Origin: Vibrio cyclitrophicus
GTDB lineage: Bacteria; Pseudomonadota; Gammaproteobacteria; Enterobacterales; Vibrionaceae
Reading direction: 5' to 3'
Assembly: GCA_023206055.1 (NCBI GenBank)
Contig: CP065366.1
Coordinates: 186,001 to 250,000 of the forward strand
DNA: 64,000 nucleotides
The number at the start of each line of letters is the position of its first letter. Position 1 is the first letter of the stretch. A model generated the notes under the pieces. The model had not been told where the DNA came from and ran no database searches. It saw only the letters and a list, made by a program, of their open reading frames with translations. Made by a program: the position numbers and the translations under genes. Below, in pieces: positions 34,989 through 44,495 of the stretch.

Positions 34989-35582
34989 GTGAAAACTAAG
35001 CAAACACAGCCAGGTTTCACCTTGATTGAGATTCTTTTGGTGTTGGTGTTACTGTCAGTAACGGCGGTCGCGGTGATCGCGACCATACCTACCAACAGTA
35101 AAGACGTCGCCAAAAAATATGCCCACAGCTTTTATCAACGAATTCAGTTGCTTAATGAAGAGGCTATTTTGAGTGGCTTAGATTTTGGTGTTCGTGTTGA
35201 TGAAAAGAAATCGACTTACGTTCTGATGACTTTGAAGTCTGATGGCTGGCAAGAAACTGAGTTCGAAAAAATCCCCTCTTCAACTGAATTACCGGAAGAT
35301 CTCTCATTGTCACTGACCTTAGGTGGTGGCGCATGGGAAAACGATGATCGGTTGTTCAATCCAGGAAGCTTGTTTGATGAAGATATGTTTGCTGATCTTG
35401 AAGAGGAAAAGAAGCCAAAGCCACCACAGATCTACATCTTGTCGAGTGCTGAAATGACGCCATTTGTATTGTCGTTTTATCCAAATGCCGGAGACACCAT
35501 ACAAGATGGTTGGCGTATTCGAGTATTGGACAATGGTGTCATTCGATTGCTAGAACCGGGAGAAGAAGATGAAGAGGAATAA
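34989..35582 (+). CDS. epsH: Minor pseudopilin EpsH (GspH)
   Basis: Minor pseudopilin placed near the tip of the pseudopilus. The cleavage site is PG|FTLIEILLVLVLLSVTAV. The C-terminal domain is beta-rich and ends in a very acidic tail (GEEDEEE). Length 197. Overlaps epsI by 14 bp. Confidence 0.94.
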   Translation: MKTKQTQPGFTLIEILLVLVLLSVTAVAVIATIPTNSKDVAKKYAHSFYQRIQLLNEEAILSGLDFGVRVDEKKSTYVLMTLKSDGWQETEFEKIPSSTELPEDLSLSLTLGGGAWENDDRLFNPGSLFDEDMFADLEEEKKPKPPQIYILSSAEMTPFVLSFYPNAGDTIQDGWRIRVLDNGVIRLLEPGEEDEEE

Positions 35583-35964
35583 ACGTTCTCCTTATCGTTC
35601 TCGTGGTATGACTCTTGGTTCTCGAGGAATGACTCTGCTTGAGGTGTTGGTTGCACTCGCTATCTTTGCGACTGCGGCGATCAGTGTGATTCGTGCAGTC
35701 ACTCAGCACATCAATACTCTCAGTTACCTAGAAGAAAAAACCTTCGCGGCAATGGTCGTTGATAATCAAATGGCTTTAGTGATGCTGCATCCTGAGAAGC
35801 TAAAAAAAGCGCAGGGCACACAAGAGCTGGCCGAGAGAGAGTGGTTTTGGAAGGTCACGCCAATCAATACTAGCGATGATTTATTAAAGGCGTTTGATGT
35901 GAGTGTAGCTACCAGTAAACAAGCTTCTCCAGTGGTCACGGTGCGCAGTTATGTGGTTAATTAA
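35569..35964 (+). CDS. epsI: Minor pseudopilin EpsI (GspI) with duplicated cleavage motif
   Basis: Minor pseudopilin of the tip complex with EpsJ and EpsK. The functional prepilin site is SRG|MTLLEVLVALAIF (Gly 20, Glu at mature +5). An extra SRGMTL copy lies seven residues upstream (Gly 13), lacking the hydrophobic helix and Glu+5, so it is probably part of a lengthened leader. Length 131. Overlaps epsH and epsJ by 14 bp each. Confidence 0.94.
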   Translation: MKRNKRSPYRSRGMTLGSRGMTLLEVLVALAIFATAAISVIRAVTQHINTLSYLEEKTFAAMVVDNQMALVMLHPEKLKKAQGTQELAEREWFWKVTPINTSDDLLKAFDVSVATSKQASPVVTVRSYVVN

Positions 35965-36700
35965 AAGCATGTGGTTAAGTAAGTGCATGTCCACCAATAA
36001 GCGTGTGTCTCGCAAGCAAGGTCTTTCTTCTAAAGGTAAAGGTTTTACCCTAATTGAAGTTTTGGTCTCGATCGCTATCTTTGCCACGTTAAGCATGGCG
36101 GCTTATCAGGTAGTGAATCAGGTTCAGCGCAGCAACGAGTTGTCAATCGAGCGCAGTGCTCGTTTAAATCAACTGCAACGTAGCTTAGTCATTTTAGATA
36201 ATGATTTTCGCCAGATGGCGGTGCGACAATTTCGTACCAATGGTGAAGAAGCATCATCTAAGCTGATCTTAATGAACGAGTATTTATTGGATTCCGACAG
36301 TGTTGGCATCATGTTTACTCGCCTAGGTTGGCACAACCCGCAGCAGCAATTTCCTCGCGGAGAAGTCACTAAAGTTGGCTACCGCATCAAAGAAGAGACA
36401 CTCGAGCGAGTGTGGTGGCGTTACCCCGATACCCCTGCAGGCCAAGAAGGTGTGATTACGCCTTTGCTTGATGATGTAGAAAGCTTGGAATTCGAGTTTT
36501 ATGACGGAAGCCGTTGGGGGAAAGAGTGGCAAACCGATAAATCGCTACCGAAAGCGGTAAGGTTAAAGCTAACCTTGAAAGATTATGGCGAGATAGAGCG
36601 TATTTATCTCACCCCTGGTGGCACGCTAGATCAGGTCGATGATTCTTCAAGCAGTGACTTTTCAAGTAGTAATGAGGGGAATAATGACTCATCGAACTAA
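35951..36700 (+). CDS. epsJ: Minor pseudopilin EpsJ (GspJ)
   Basis: Tip-complex pseudopilin. The cleavage site is KG|FTLIEVLVSIAIFATLSM. The C-terminal domain is about 190 residues and ends in a Ser/Asn-rich low-complexity tail. The ATG at 35951 overlaps epsI. An ATG at 35987 would shorten the leader to a more usual length, and neither has a strong ribosome site. Overlaps the preferred epsK start by 17 bp. Confidence 0.93.
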   Translation: MWLIKSMWLSKCMSTNKRVSRKQGLSSKGKGFTLIEVLVSIAIFATLSMAAYQVVNQVQRSNELSIERSARLNQLQRSLVILDNDFRQMAVRQFRTNGEEASSKLILMNEYLLDSDSVGIMFTRLGWHNPQQQFPRGEVTKVGYRIKEETLERVWWRYPDTPAGQEGVITPLLDDVESLEFEFYDGSRWGKEWQTDKSLPKAVRLKLTLKDYGEIERIYLTPGGTLDQVDDSSSSDFSSSNEGNNDSSN

Positions 36701-37733
36701 CAAGTTTGCACTGACAAGGTCTGCCATGGGTCGCAAGCAGCGTGGTGTCGCGTTGATCATTATTTTGATGCTATTGGCGATCATGGCAACGATTGCTGGC
36801 AGTATGTCGGAGCGTCTGTTTACGCAATTCAAGCGCGTTGGTAATCAACTGAATTACCAACAGGCTTATTGGTACAGCATTGGTGTAGAAGCGCTGGTGC
36901 AAGATGGCATTAGGCAAAGCTACAAAGACAGTGATACCGTGAACCTAAGCCAACCATGGGCGTTAGAAGAACAGGTTTACCCATTGGATTATGGACAAGT
37001 TAAGGGGCGCATTGTTGATGCTCAGGCATGTTTTAATATCAATGCGTTGGCTGGTGTGACGACGACTTCAAGCAACCAAACACCTTATTTAGTGACGGTT
37101 TGGCAAACCTTATTGGAAAACCAAGACATTGAGCCTTATCAGGCCGAGGTTATCGCACATTCAAGCTGGGAATTTGTTGATAGTGATACCCGAACCACCT
37201 CTTCAGCAGGTGTAGAAGACAGCACTTATGAGGCGATGAAGCCATCCTATTTGGCGGCGAATGGCTTAATGGCCGATGAATCGGAGCTACGACCGGTTTA
37301 TCAAGTCACTGGTGAAGTGATGAATAAGGTTCGTCCCTTTGTTTGCGCTCTGCCGAGCGACGACTTCCGTTTGAATGTGAATACATTAACGGAACAGCAG
37401 GCGCCGTTATTGGAAGCAATGTTTGCCCCAGGCTTAAGTGAATCGGATGCGAAACAGCTGATAGATAAACGCCCATTTGATGGTTGGGATACGGTAGATG
37501 CATTTATGGCTGAGTCTGCCATTGTTGGTGTCAGTGCCGAAGTCAGCAAAAAAGCGAAAGCATATTTAACTGTAGATAGTGCCTATTTTGAGCTAGATGC
37601 AGAGGTATTAGTTGAGCAGTCACGTGTACGTATACGGACGCTTTTCTATAGTAGTAATCGAGAAACAGTGACGGTAGTACGCCGTCGTTTTGGAGGAATC
37701 AGTGAGCGAGTTTCTGACCGTTCGACTGAGTAG
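36684..37733 (+). CDS. epsK: Minor pseudopilin EpsK (GspK)
   Basis: Largest minor pseudopilin, capping the pseudopilus tip. The cleavage site is RG|VALIIILMLLAIMATI. As usual for GspK the mature position 5 is not Glu. A large alpha domain follows with ACFNINAL, WEFVDSD and LNVNTL segments. I use the ATG at 36684, which has AGGGG 4-5 nt upstream. Length 349. Confidence 0.93.
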   Translation: MTHRTNKFALTRSAMGRKQRGVALIIILMLLAIMATIAGSMSERLFTQFKRVGNQLNYQQAYWYSIGVEALVQDGIRQSYKDSDTVNLSQPWALEEQVYPLDYGQVKGRIVDAQACFNINALAGVTTTSSNQTPYLVTVWQTLLENQDIEPYQAEVIAHSSWEFVDSDTRTTSSAGVEDSTYEAMKPSYLAANGLMADESELRPVYQVTGEVMNKVRPFVCALPSDDFRLNVNTLTEQQAPLLEAMFAPGLSESDAKQLIDKRPFDGWDTVDAFMAESAIVGVSAEVSKKAKAYLTVDSAYFELDAEVLVEQSRVRIRTLFYSSNRETVTVVRRRFGGISERVSDRSTE

Positions 37734-38949
37734 CGAACCACAAAGCCCTGTGCAGTGGTTAGTTTGGTCGACAAGCCAGCAAGAAGTGATAGCAAGTGGC
37801 GAACTGTCGAGCTGGGAACAGCTTGACGAGTTAACGCCTTACGCTGAAAAGCGCAGCTGTATCGCTTTATTGCCGGGAAATGAATGCTTAATTAAGCGTG
37901 TTGAGATCCCGAAAGGTGCTGCTCGCCAGTTCGATTCTATGTTGCCGTTTTTGTTAGAAGACGAAGTCGCACAAGATATCGAAGACTTACACCTGACTAT
38001 TTTAGATAAAGACGCAACGCACGCGACAGTGTGTGGTGTCGATCGTGAATGGTTAAAGCAAGCTTTAGACCTGTTTCGCGAAGCCAATATTATCTTTCGT
38101 AAGGTGTTGCCAGATACACTGGCCGTGCCTTTTGAAGATCAAGGCATCAGTGCATTACAGATCGACCAGCATTGGCTATTACGTCAAGGTAACTCTCAAC
38201 GCCAAGGTCACTATCAAGCGGTATCGATCAGCGAAGCATGGTTACCGATGTTTTTGCAAAGTGATTGGGTTGTCGCTGGTGAGGAAGAGCAAGCGACGAC
38301 TATCTTCAGCTATACAGCGATGCCGAGCGACGACGTTCAACAGCAAAGCGGTCTCGAGTGGCAAGCAAAGCCTGCGGAATTGGTGATGTCTTTATTGAGT
38401 CAGCAAGCGATCACAAACGGCGTAAATTTACTGACAGGCACCTTTAAAACCAAATCTTCATTCAGTAAATATTGGCGTGTTTGGCAGAAAGTGGCGATTG
38501 CTGCTTGTTTGCTGGTGGCCGTGATTGTGACTCAACAAGTGTTGAAGGTTCAGCAATACGAAGCGCAAGCACAAGCTTACCGCATGGAGAGTGAACGTAT
38601 CTTTAGAGCCGTTCTGCCAGGTAAACAACGTATTCCGACAGTAAGCTACCTTAAACGCCAGATGAACGATGAAGCCAAGAAATATGGCGGCTCAGGCGAG
38701 GGTGACTCCTTACTCGGCTGGCTAGCATTGTTGCCTGAAACCTTAGGGCAAGTGAAGTCGATCGAAGTTGAAAGTATTCGTTACGACGGTAACCGTTCTG
38801 AGGTTCGACTGCAGGCTAAAAGCTCTGATTTCCAACACTTTGAGACCGCCAGAGAGAAACTCGAACAGAAGTTTACCGTTGAACAAGGGCCATTAAATCG
38901 TAATGGCGATGCCGTCTTTGGCAGTTTTACTCTTAAACCCCATCAATAA
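37702..38949 (+). CDS. epsL: Type II secretion platform protein EpsL (GspL)
   Basis: Bitopic protein that recruits the EpsE ATPase to the membrane. The cytoplasmic actin-like domain (about 1-240) contains LPFLLEDEVAQDIEDLH. One membrane helix lies at about 257-275 (VAIAACLLVAVIV), and the periplasmic ferredoxin-like domain at about 310-415. The start is a GTG with GGAGGA 4 nt upstream; the gene overlaps epsK by 32 bp. Length 415. Confidence 0.95.
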   Translation: MSEFLTVRLSSEPQSPVQWLVWSTSQQEVIASGELSSWEQLDELTPYAEKRSCIALLPGNECLIKRVEIPKGAARQFDSMLPFLLEDEVAQDIEDLHLTILDKDATHATVCGVDREWLKQALDLFREANIIFRKVLPDTLAVPFEDQGISALQIDQHWLLRQGNSQRQGHYQAVSISEAWLPMFLQSDWVVAGEEEQATTIFSYTAMPSDDVQQQSGLEWQAKPAELVMSLLSQQAITNGVNLLTGTFKTKSSFSKYWRVWQKVAIAACLLVAVIVTQQVLKVQQYEAQAQAYRMESERIFRAVLPGKQRIPTVSYLKRQMNDEAKKYGGSGEGDSLLGWLALLPETLGQVKSIEVESIRYDGNRSEVRLQAKSSDFQHFETAREKLEQKFTVEQGPLNRNGDAVFGSFTLKPHQ

Positions 38950-38969
38950 CCTGCGTAAGGAGATCAGTG

Positions 38970-39458
38970 ATGAGAAATATGATTGAGCCACTCCAAGCGT
39001 GGTGGACTTCAATAAGTCAGAGAGAGCAACGATTAGTTATTGGTTGTTCAATTCTATTGGTGGTCGGTGTCGTTTATTGGGGGTTAATCCAGCCACTCAG
39101 TCAGCGAGCTGAACTTGCGCAGAGCCGTATTCAAAGTGAGAAGCAACTACTGGCTTGGGTAACCAATAAAGCCAATGAAGTGGTTGAATTAAGAGGCAGC
39201 GGCGGCATCAGTGCGAGCCAGCCTTTAAACCAGTCGGTACCCGCTTCTATGCGTCGCTTTAATATCGAGCTGATACGCGTGCAACCACGTGGCGAGATGC
39301 TGCAAGTGTGGGTAAAACCTGTGCCTTTTAATAAGTTTGTCGACTGGCTAACATACCTGAAAGAAAAACAGGGTGTTGAGGTTGAGTTTATGGATGTAGA
39401 TCGCTCTGAGAACCCTGGGGTTATTGATGTCAACCGACTACAGTTTAAACGAGGTTAA
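38970..39458 (+). CDS. epsM: Type II secretion platform protein EpsM (GspM)
   Basis: Partner and stabiliser of EpsL. A short cytoplasmic N terminus precedes one membrane helix (about 23-42), then a periplasmic ferredoxin-like domain (about 75-160). AAGGAG lies 7 nt before the ATG at 38970; a GTG at 38967 is directly adjacent. Length 162. Confidence 0.95.
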   Translation: MRNMIEPLQAWWTSISQREQRLVIGCSILLVVGVVYWGLIQPLSQRAELAQSRIQSEKQLLAWVTNKANEVVELRGSGGISASQPLNQSVPASMRRFNIELIRVQPRGEMLQVWVKPVPFNKFVDWLTYLKEKQGVEVEFMDVDRSENPGVIDVNRLQFKRG

Positions 39459-39459
39459 T

Positions 39460-40239
39460 GTGAAACGCGGTTTATCTTTTAAGTATGGCCTGCTCTTCAG
39501 TAGCATCTTTATCGTCTTCTTCTCAGTCAGCTTGTTGCTGCACTTGCCGGCTTCTTTTGCTCTCAAGCAGGCACCTGTTGTGCGTGGTTTGAATATCGAA
39601 GGCGTTGAGGGCACCGTTTGGCAAGGCAGCGCTAACAATATCGTTTGGCAGCGCATCAATTACGGTTCAGTGCAGTGGGACTTCCAGTTTTCTAAGCTAT
39701 TTCAAGCCAAAGCAGAACTAGCGGTTCGTTTTGGTCGCAATAGCGATATGAACTTGTCAGGAAAAGGGCGTGTTGGGTACAGCATGAGTGGCGCATATGC
39801 GGAAAACTTAGTGGCTTCAATGCCAGCCAGCAACGTGATGAAATACGCACCAGCTATCCCAGTGCCTGTGTCTATTGCAGGGCAAGTTGAACTGACGATC
39901 AAACATGCGGTTCATGCTCAGCCTTGGTGCCAATCGGGCGAAGGTACGCTTGCTTGGTCTGGTGCCGCAGTCGACTCGCCAGTGGGTTCGTTAGATCTTG
40001 GCCCTGTGATTGCGGATATTACTTGTGAAGACAGTACTATTGCAGCGAAAGGCGCTCAGAAGAGCGTTCAAGTGGACAGTGAGTTCTCAGCGAGCTTAAC
40101 ACCTAACCAGCGCTACACATCAGCGGCATGGTTTAAGCCAGGTGCGGAATTCCCGCCAGCGATGCAGGCTCAGCTTAAGTGGTTGGGTAACCCTGATAGC
40201 CAAGGTAAATACCAATTTACCTACCAAGGTCGTTTTTAG
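39460..40239 (+). CDS. epsN: Type II secretion protein EpsN (GspN)
   Basis: Accessory T2SS protein of unclear role. One N-terminal membrane helix (about 8-30) is followed by a beta-rich periplasmic domain. Conserved segments include NIEGVEGTVWQGSANNI and GEGTLAWSGAAV. The GTG at 39460 follows GAGG by 5 nt and abuts the epsM stop. The frame extends upstream into epsM, but without a ribosome site. Length 259. Last gene of the eps operon. Confidence 0.93.
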   Translation: MKRGLSFKYGLLFSSIFIVFFSVSLLLHLPASFALKQAPVVRGLNIEGVEGTVWQGSANNIVWQRINYGSVQWDFQFSKLFQAKAELAVRFGRNSDMNLSGKGRVGYSMSGAYAENLVASMPASNVMKYAPAIPVPVSIAGQVELTIKHAVHAQPWCQSGEGTLAWSGAAVDSPVGSLDLGPVIADITCEDSTIAAKGAQKSVQVDSEFSASLTPNQRYTSAAWFKPGAEFPPAMQAQLKWLGNPDSQGKYQFTYQGRF

Positions 40240-40265
40240 TGCTTTTTTAAAAGTGAACGAGTAAA

Positions 40266-40304
40266 AGAAAGGGCGATAGAATTTAATTCTATCGCCCTTT
40301 CTTT
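40266..40304. terminator. Bidirectional terminator at the end of the eps operon
   Basis: A perfect 17-bp inverted repeat (AGAAAGGGCGATAGAAT arm) with a 3-nt loop lies between the convergent epsN and VWA lipoprotein genes. Confidence 0.93.
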
Positions 40305-40316
40305 ATGGACTAATAG

Positions 40317-42518
40317 TTACTTTGCGTCATCTACATATTGATAAGCAATCACAATATCAGCGCCTTGTGTCGGAATAGCTGCCCCTGTAAATACGATAGA
40401 CTCAGATAGTGGGTAATATTGCCACCCGTTCGAAGAGTTACGGTTTACTTTCGTGCCGTTAACGGTGACTAGAATCGATGATGAAAGAATATGTTGTGCT
40501 TCAGCTTTAGAAAGCTTATAGCCAGCACTTGAAGCCCCAGCATTTTGGGCCATCACCTCAACGAACGCCTTGTACTCAGAAGTAACATTGATATTTAAGG
40601 TCTTACCTAGAGTCGATGTAGCAAGGTCATCATATTGGCTGCGAGTTGCATCTGATGGGTCGACAATAGAGTAAACTCGATAGCTGTTATCAAGGAATAA
40701 GTTGTTGTTTGGATCAAACTCTGGAGTGTTGTACTGTTTGTATTGGCTGGGTTCATCACTCATGATGACGACTGATAGTGAAGCGCCAGATCTTGGGTAT
40801 CCTGCAAGTTCTACAGTTCCATCGGTTTGGAGTGCAAGTTCAGAGTAATATATCCCACGTTCCGTAGCGCTCCCTCTGGTACCAGGTTTAAAATCTTCAG
40901 CAATCTGGACTAAGTCATTAGTAAATCCATTCCCACGCAGTTCATCTGAATCTGTAGTAATGGTACCAACCATGAAATCCACACCCGCGTTTTGAATTGT
41001 GTCTGTAAAGGCTACAGTCAAATCACTGATCGCTTGCTGCTCATTGCCCATGCTGCCTGAATTATCGATGACAAATAGGAAATCTGCTTTAGAAGTCGTT
41101 TGATCAAGAGCGGTAAACGTATCATTTTGCAACTGCAGTGTTGCATCTTTAGATGCTTGGATACTTTCCGATGTCGTTGAGACAATCAGATCTGAGTAAT
41201 TCAAAACCTTGTCGTTCTGCACCAATGTACTGGTAATAACTGCACTGTCTGCAACCTTGTTGTAGCTAGTTGTAATATCAAGTTGGTACTCAGTTTGTAT
41301 TACTTCAGAAGCCGCAGGAACTAGGGCACTTGCTGTCCCCCCAACTTTATTCACGGCTACTTGATTTATTAGAGTATTCAGAATGTCCGTGAGTTTTAAC
41401 CCAGTTCGTAATGTGATCTTGTAGGTTGCATTAACATCACCATTTTCCAAAGTGGTTAGAGAGGTTTGTACTACTTGGGCACTATTTAGTTTAGATGCAA
41501 AAGCACTAACCCCAGCAACAAGGATTTCTTGAGCTGTTGTTTGTCCCGTTAATGCCCCTCTCTCTGCAACAAACCCTGCAAGCTCAGTGTTATCTGGTGT
41601 TGGAAGTGAGCTTCTTGTCGAAGCGGCCGCAACGGTAGTCACAGGCTCAGCGTAGATAATAGTACCTGTTACATCACCAGTAAGAGCACTGGTTGTATAA
41701 CCTTCAGGTAAGAACACTTGTTGGCTGTCGAGAACGACAGACTGTGTTGGCGCAGGAGCTTCCGCGACGGTGATGATGATCTCTTTGGTTTGTAGTACGA
41801 TTTGACCTTGATCGTTGGTCGTTTCAATGCTGAGTTGATACTTCTCTTGGCCGACAGCAGCTCCTGCCTGAACAGTGATTTGGAGTGGGTCGGATGTGGT
41901 TAATTCATCCCCATTTCCGTTATACCAAGTGACTTTATCACTCGATTGAAGGTTACTGATGGTTGCGGTTAGCGTTGTTTGTGCGCTTGCAGCAACGATG
42001 GCCGGATTAGCTGTAATTGAGTTGATTACGGCACTTGGCGCGAAATCAGCCCCGATACTACACAATACTTCTGATGATTGAACTTCGCTGTTATCAAGAA
42101 TACTATTATTGTTAGTATCTACCCCAAGAGTAACAAGTTGCCCTCCTGCATCACATCTGGTGTCCGCTTTAGCTATTAAAGCAACCGACACTAGAGCTTG
42201 ATTGAAGATATCGCTACCTTCTTGCTGGGTATTATTTATTCCATCGTGACAAATGGTTTTGTTGGAAACATGTTCACTATCTTCTAGTACGTTATTTTCG
42301 TTATCATCGTAACCAGCAATAACTTTCAAGCCACCATTAGCGCATTCCGAATCACCAACAGGGAGAGTTAACGTAGAAATTAACGCGTCTTTCTGTACAG
42401 TCCCTCCATTTGATGCGCTATTTGAAGAGTCACTGTCGCTCCCACAACCAGAAAGTAAAATAGACACTACAGAAGTAGCAATTAGAGTTTTTTTTGTAAG
42501 CCTAGCATTGACGCTCAT
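40317..42518 (-). CDS. Lipoprotein with repeated Asp/Asn-rich modules and a von Willebrand A domain
   Basis: Uncharacterised surface or periplasmic lipoprotein of 733 residues. The signal ends in the lipobox LLSGC (about Cys 25), then a Ser/Asp linker. Two similar modules follow (about 48-95 and 112-160), each with a Cys, a GG and a DxNxNxxLDxSE stretch that resembles a calcium loop. Next come a beta-sandwich-like region (about 165-255), a mid region, and a VWA domain (about 478-680) with intact MIDAS DNSGS at 485-489 and a later IMSDEP. The start at 42518 has AAGGA 7 nt upstream. It is convergent with epsN; a link to type II secretion is only positional. Confidence 0.85.
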   Translation of the reverse strand: MSVNARLTKKTLIATSVVSILLSGCGSDSDSSNSASNGGTVQKDALISTLTLPVGDSECANGGLKVIAGYDDNENNVLEDSEHVSNKTICHDGINNTQQEGSDIFNQALVSVALIAKADTRCDAGGQLVTLGVDTNNNSILDNSEVQSSEVLCSIGADFAPSAVINSITANPAIVAASAQTTLTATISNLQSSDKVTWYNGNGDELTTSDPLQITVQAGAAVGQEKYQLSIETTNDQGQIVLQTKEIIITVAEAPAPTQSVVLDSQQVFLPEGYTTSALTGDVTGTIIYAEPVTTVAAASTRSSLPTPDNTELAGFVAERGALTGQTTAQEILVAGVSAFASKLNSAQVVQTSLTTLENGDVNATYKITLRTGLKLTDILNTLINQVAVNKVGGTASALVPAASEVIQTEYQLDITTSYNKVADSAVITSTLVQNDKVLNYSDLIVSTTSESIQASKDATLQLQNDTFTALDQTTSKADFLFVIDNSGSMGNEQQAISDLTVAFTDTIQNAGVDFMVGTITTDSDELRGNGFTNDLVQIAEDFKPGTRGSATERGIYYSELALQTDGTVELAGYPRSGASLSVVIMSDEPSQYKQYNTPEFDPNNNLFLDNSYRVYSIVDPSDATRSQYDDLATSTLGKTLNINVTSEYKAFVEVMAQNAGASSAGYKLSKAEAQHILSSSILVTVNGTKVNRNSSNGWQYYPLSESIVFTGAAIPTQGADIVIAYQYVDDAK

Positions 42519-42715
42519 TATCATATCCTTGTGATATATGAAGATTAATATGGATATATGTAATGAATGTTTTTATAGGACTGTTCAAACTTTGTAAATG
42601 AAACAAGTATGATATTGATGAAAACTTTGAGTCACTTAACCTTATGAATGATAATGATAAAATTATTAGTTATCTATTGATAAAATTGTTATGTTGGTTC
42701 AGAGATTTGATAAGA

Positions 42716-42745
42716 AAAGCACCACATTGAAAGTGGTGCTTGAGA
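42716..42745 (-). terminator. Intrinsic terminator of cysQ
   Basis: AAGCACCAC / GTGGTGCTT stem with a 7-nt loop, then a T-rich run on the minus strand just after the cysQ stop. Confidence 0.88.
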
Positions 42746-42750
42746 AAAGC

Positions 42751-43578
42751 TTAATCTTTACCTTGTAAGATTTCTGCCCAAGGTAAATCTGCATCACCAA
42801 GAACAATGAAGTTCGGGTTTTCTAGCGTCTCTCTTTCATTGTAAGAGAGCGGTTCTAGTTGAGTACTTAAGATACGTCCGCCAGCTTCTTCAACAATGCA
42901 CTGTGTTGCGGCTGTATCCCATTCTCCGGTTGGTCCAAGGCGCAGATAACAATCCACAGCACCTTCTGCTACTAAACATGCCTTAAGCGCTGCTGAGCCA
43001 AGAGGAACCAAATCATAATTCCATGCTGAGCTCATACGGCTAGTGATGCGATTGATGTCTTGGCGACGGCTGATCGCCATCGCGATCGACTGGTTTGGTA
43101 GCTCGTGACGATGCGTTTTGATTTTCACGCTGTCATTAAGGTCTGGGATCTTCCAAGCGCCTTTGCCACTGTAAGCGTAATAGCTCACACCTGAAACGGG
43201 TGCGTATACCACGCCCATTACTGGCTTGTTATGTTCGATTAAGGCAATAATTGTCGCGAAATCACCACTTCTTGCAATGAACTCCTGCGTACCATCCAGC
43301 GGATCAACCAACCAGTAGCGATCCCATTGAGAACGCTGCTCTAGGCTGATGTCGGCATCTTCTTCGGATAATACGGGAATATCAGGCGTTAGCTCACTGA
43401 GTTTTTTTAATATCAGCTTATGCGCAGCAAGGTCAGCACTGGTTACCGGAGTGTCATCACTCTTGGTGAACTCTTCGTAATCCTTTTTCTCATAGATCTC
43501 TAAGATGAGTTGGCCAGCAGAGCGAGCAATCTCAATGACAGAGGGTAGGAGGTGAGACAAATCTTTTGTTATTGGCAT
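42751..43578 (-). CDS. cysQ: 3'(2'),5'-bisphosphate nucleotidase CysQ
   Basis: Hydrolyses PAP to AMP, a by-product of sulfate assimilation. It belongs to the inositol monophosphatase fold. The metal site is SEEDAD ... DPLDGTQEF, and the second motif GEWDTAATQC is near residue 215. Length 275. Co-directional with nudE upstream (36-bp gap). Confidence 0.94.
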   Translation of the reverse strand: MPITKDLSHLLPSVIEIARSAGQLILEIYEKKDYEEFTKSDDTPVTSADLAAHKLILKKLSELTPDIPVLSEEDADISLEQRSQWDRYWLVDPLDGTQEFIARSGDFATIIALIEHNKPVMGVVYAPVSGVSYYAYSGKGAWKIPDLNDSVKIKTHRHELPNQSIAMAISRRQDINRITSRMSSAWNYDLVPLGSAALKACLVAEGAVDCYLRLGPTGEWDTAATQCIVEEAGGRILSTQLEPLSYNERETLENPNFIVLGDADLPWAEILQGKD

Positions 43579-43614
43579 AAATATTCTCTTACTCTTCGAG
43601 CGAGCCTGAATGTT

Positions 43615-44166
43615 CTAGTTATTGTTTAATACACGAAGGCTTAAAAGCAGGGCTGTAATACTACGAGCCTCACAGAAATCGAGATGTGTTAACAGTTCTT
43701 CGGCTTGAGCAAGTGGCCAGCGCACAATGTCGAGTGGCTCTGGCTCATCACCTTCTAGCTTTTCTGGGTAGAGGTCTTCTGCGATAAACAGCGTCATTTT
43801 GCTAGAGAAGTAAGAGGGTGCAAGGATCACTTCCTTTAATGGGGTAAGCTTGTTGGCACCAAAGCCAATCTCTTCTTTCAGTTCGCGAACGGCGGCTTCG
43901 TTTGGCTGCTCGCCGGGATCAATCAGTCCTTTTGGAAAGCCCAGTTCATAGCGTTCAGTACCCGCTGCGTATTCACGTACTAACAGAATATCGCCTTGCT
44001 CAGTAATCGGAACCATCATTACTGCGTTGCGGCCGCTAGGCTTCATGCGTTCGTAGGTACGCTCTACACCGTTGGAAAAGCGCAAATCGAGAGACTCGAT
44101 AGAGAATAGTTTTGATTGAGCGACAGTTTGCTGAGCCAAAATTTCTGGCTTGGTCCTTTTTGTCAT
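43615..44166 (-). CDS. nudE: ADP compounds hydrolase NudE
   Basis: Nudix hydrolase acting on ADP-ribose, Ap3A and NADH-type substrates. The Nudix box is complete (GLIDPGEQPNEAAVRELKEE). Length 183. It precedes cysQ, an order I recall from other vibrios, so the two may form a small operon of nucleotide clean-up enzymes. Confidence 0.92.
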   Translation of the reverse strand: MTKRTKPEILAQQTVAQSKLFSIESLDLRFSNGVERTYERMKPSGRNAVMMVPITEQGDILLVREYAAGTERYELGFPKGLIDPGEQPNEAAVRELKEEIGFGANKLTPLKEVILAPSYFSSKMTLFIAEDLYPEKLEGDEPEPLDIVRWPLAQAEELLTHLDFCEARSITALLLSLRVLNNN

Positions 44167-44388
44167 TGCGCTCGCTCCTTAGCTCATTGGAATTCTTTCT
44201 TATAAAGTCATTCTAATATAGGGGAAATAGAGTTGAGTTCCTAGATCCTAGTTTTCATATCCTGAAATTATTGAATCAGGAACCGATTGCGATCACTTGA
44301 ATACCTTACTCCAAATGGTAACGGCTCGTTATTATTGGCATTGAATGAGAAATAGACGGTTCGGAAGTACTCTTGTTGTTTTAAACAC
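44167..44388. other. Intergenic stretch between nudE and the nfuA terminator
   Basis: About 220 bp holding the nudE promoter region. I see no clear operator, RNA or small gene in it. Confidence 0.5.
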
Positions 44389-44422
44389 AAAAAAAGGTTG
44401 ATGCTTGCGCATCAACCTTTTC
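44389..44422 (-). terminator. Intrinsic terminator of nfuA
   Basis: GGTTGATGC / GCATCAACC stem with a 4-nt loop flanked by A and T runs, about 75 bp after the nfuA stop on the minus strand. Confidence 0.9.
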
Positions 44423-44495
44423 ATTAAATCTTTAACTTTCTACTGGCTAAGACTGTATGAGTGCTTAGTCGTAGGAGCTCTTAGTTGTAAGGTGC

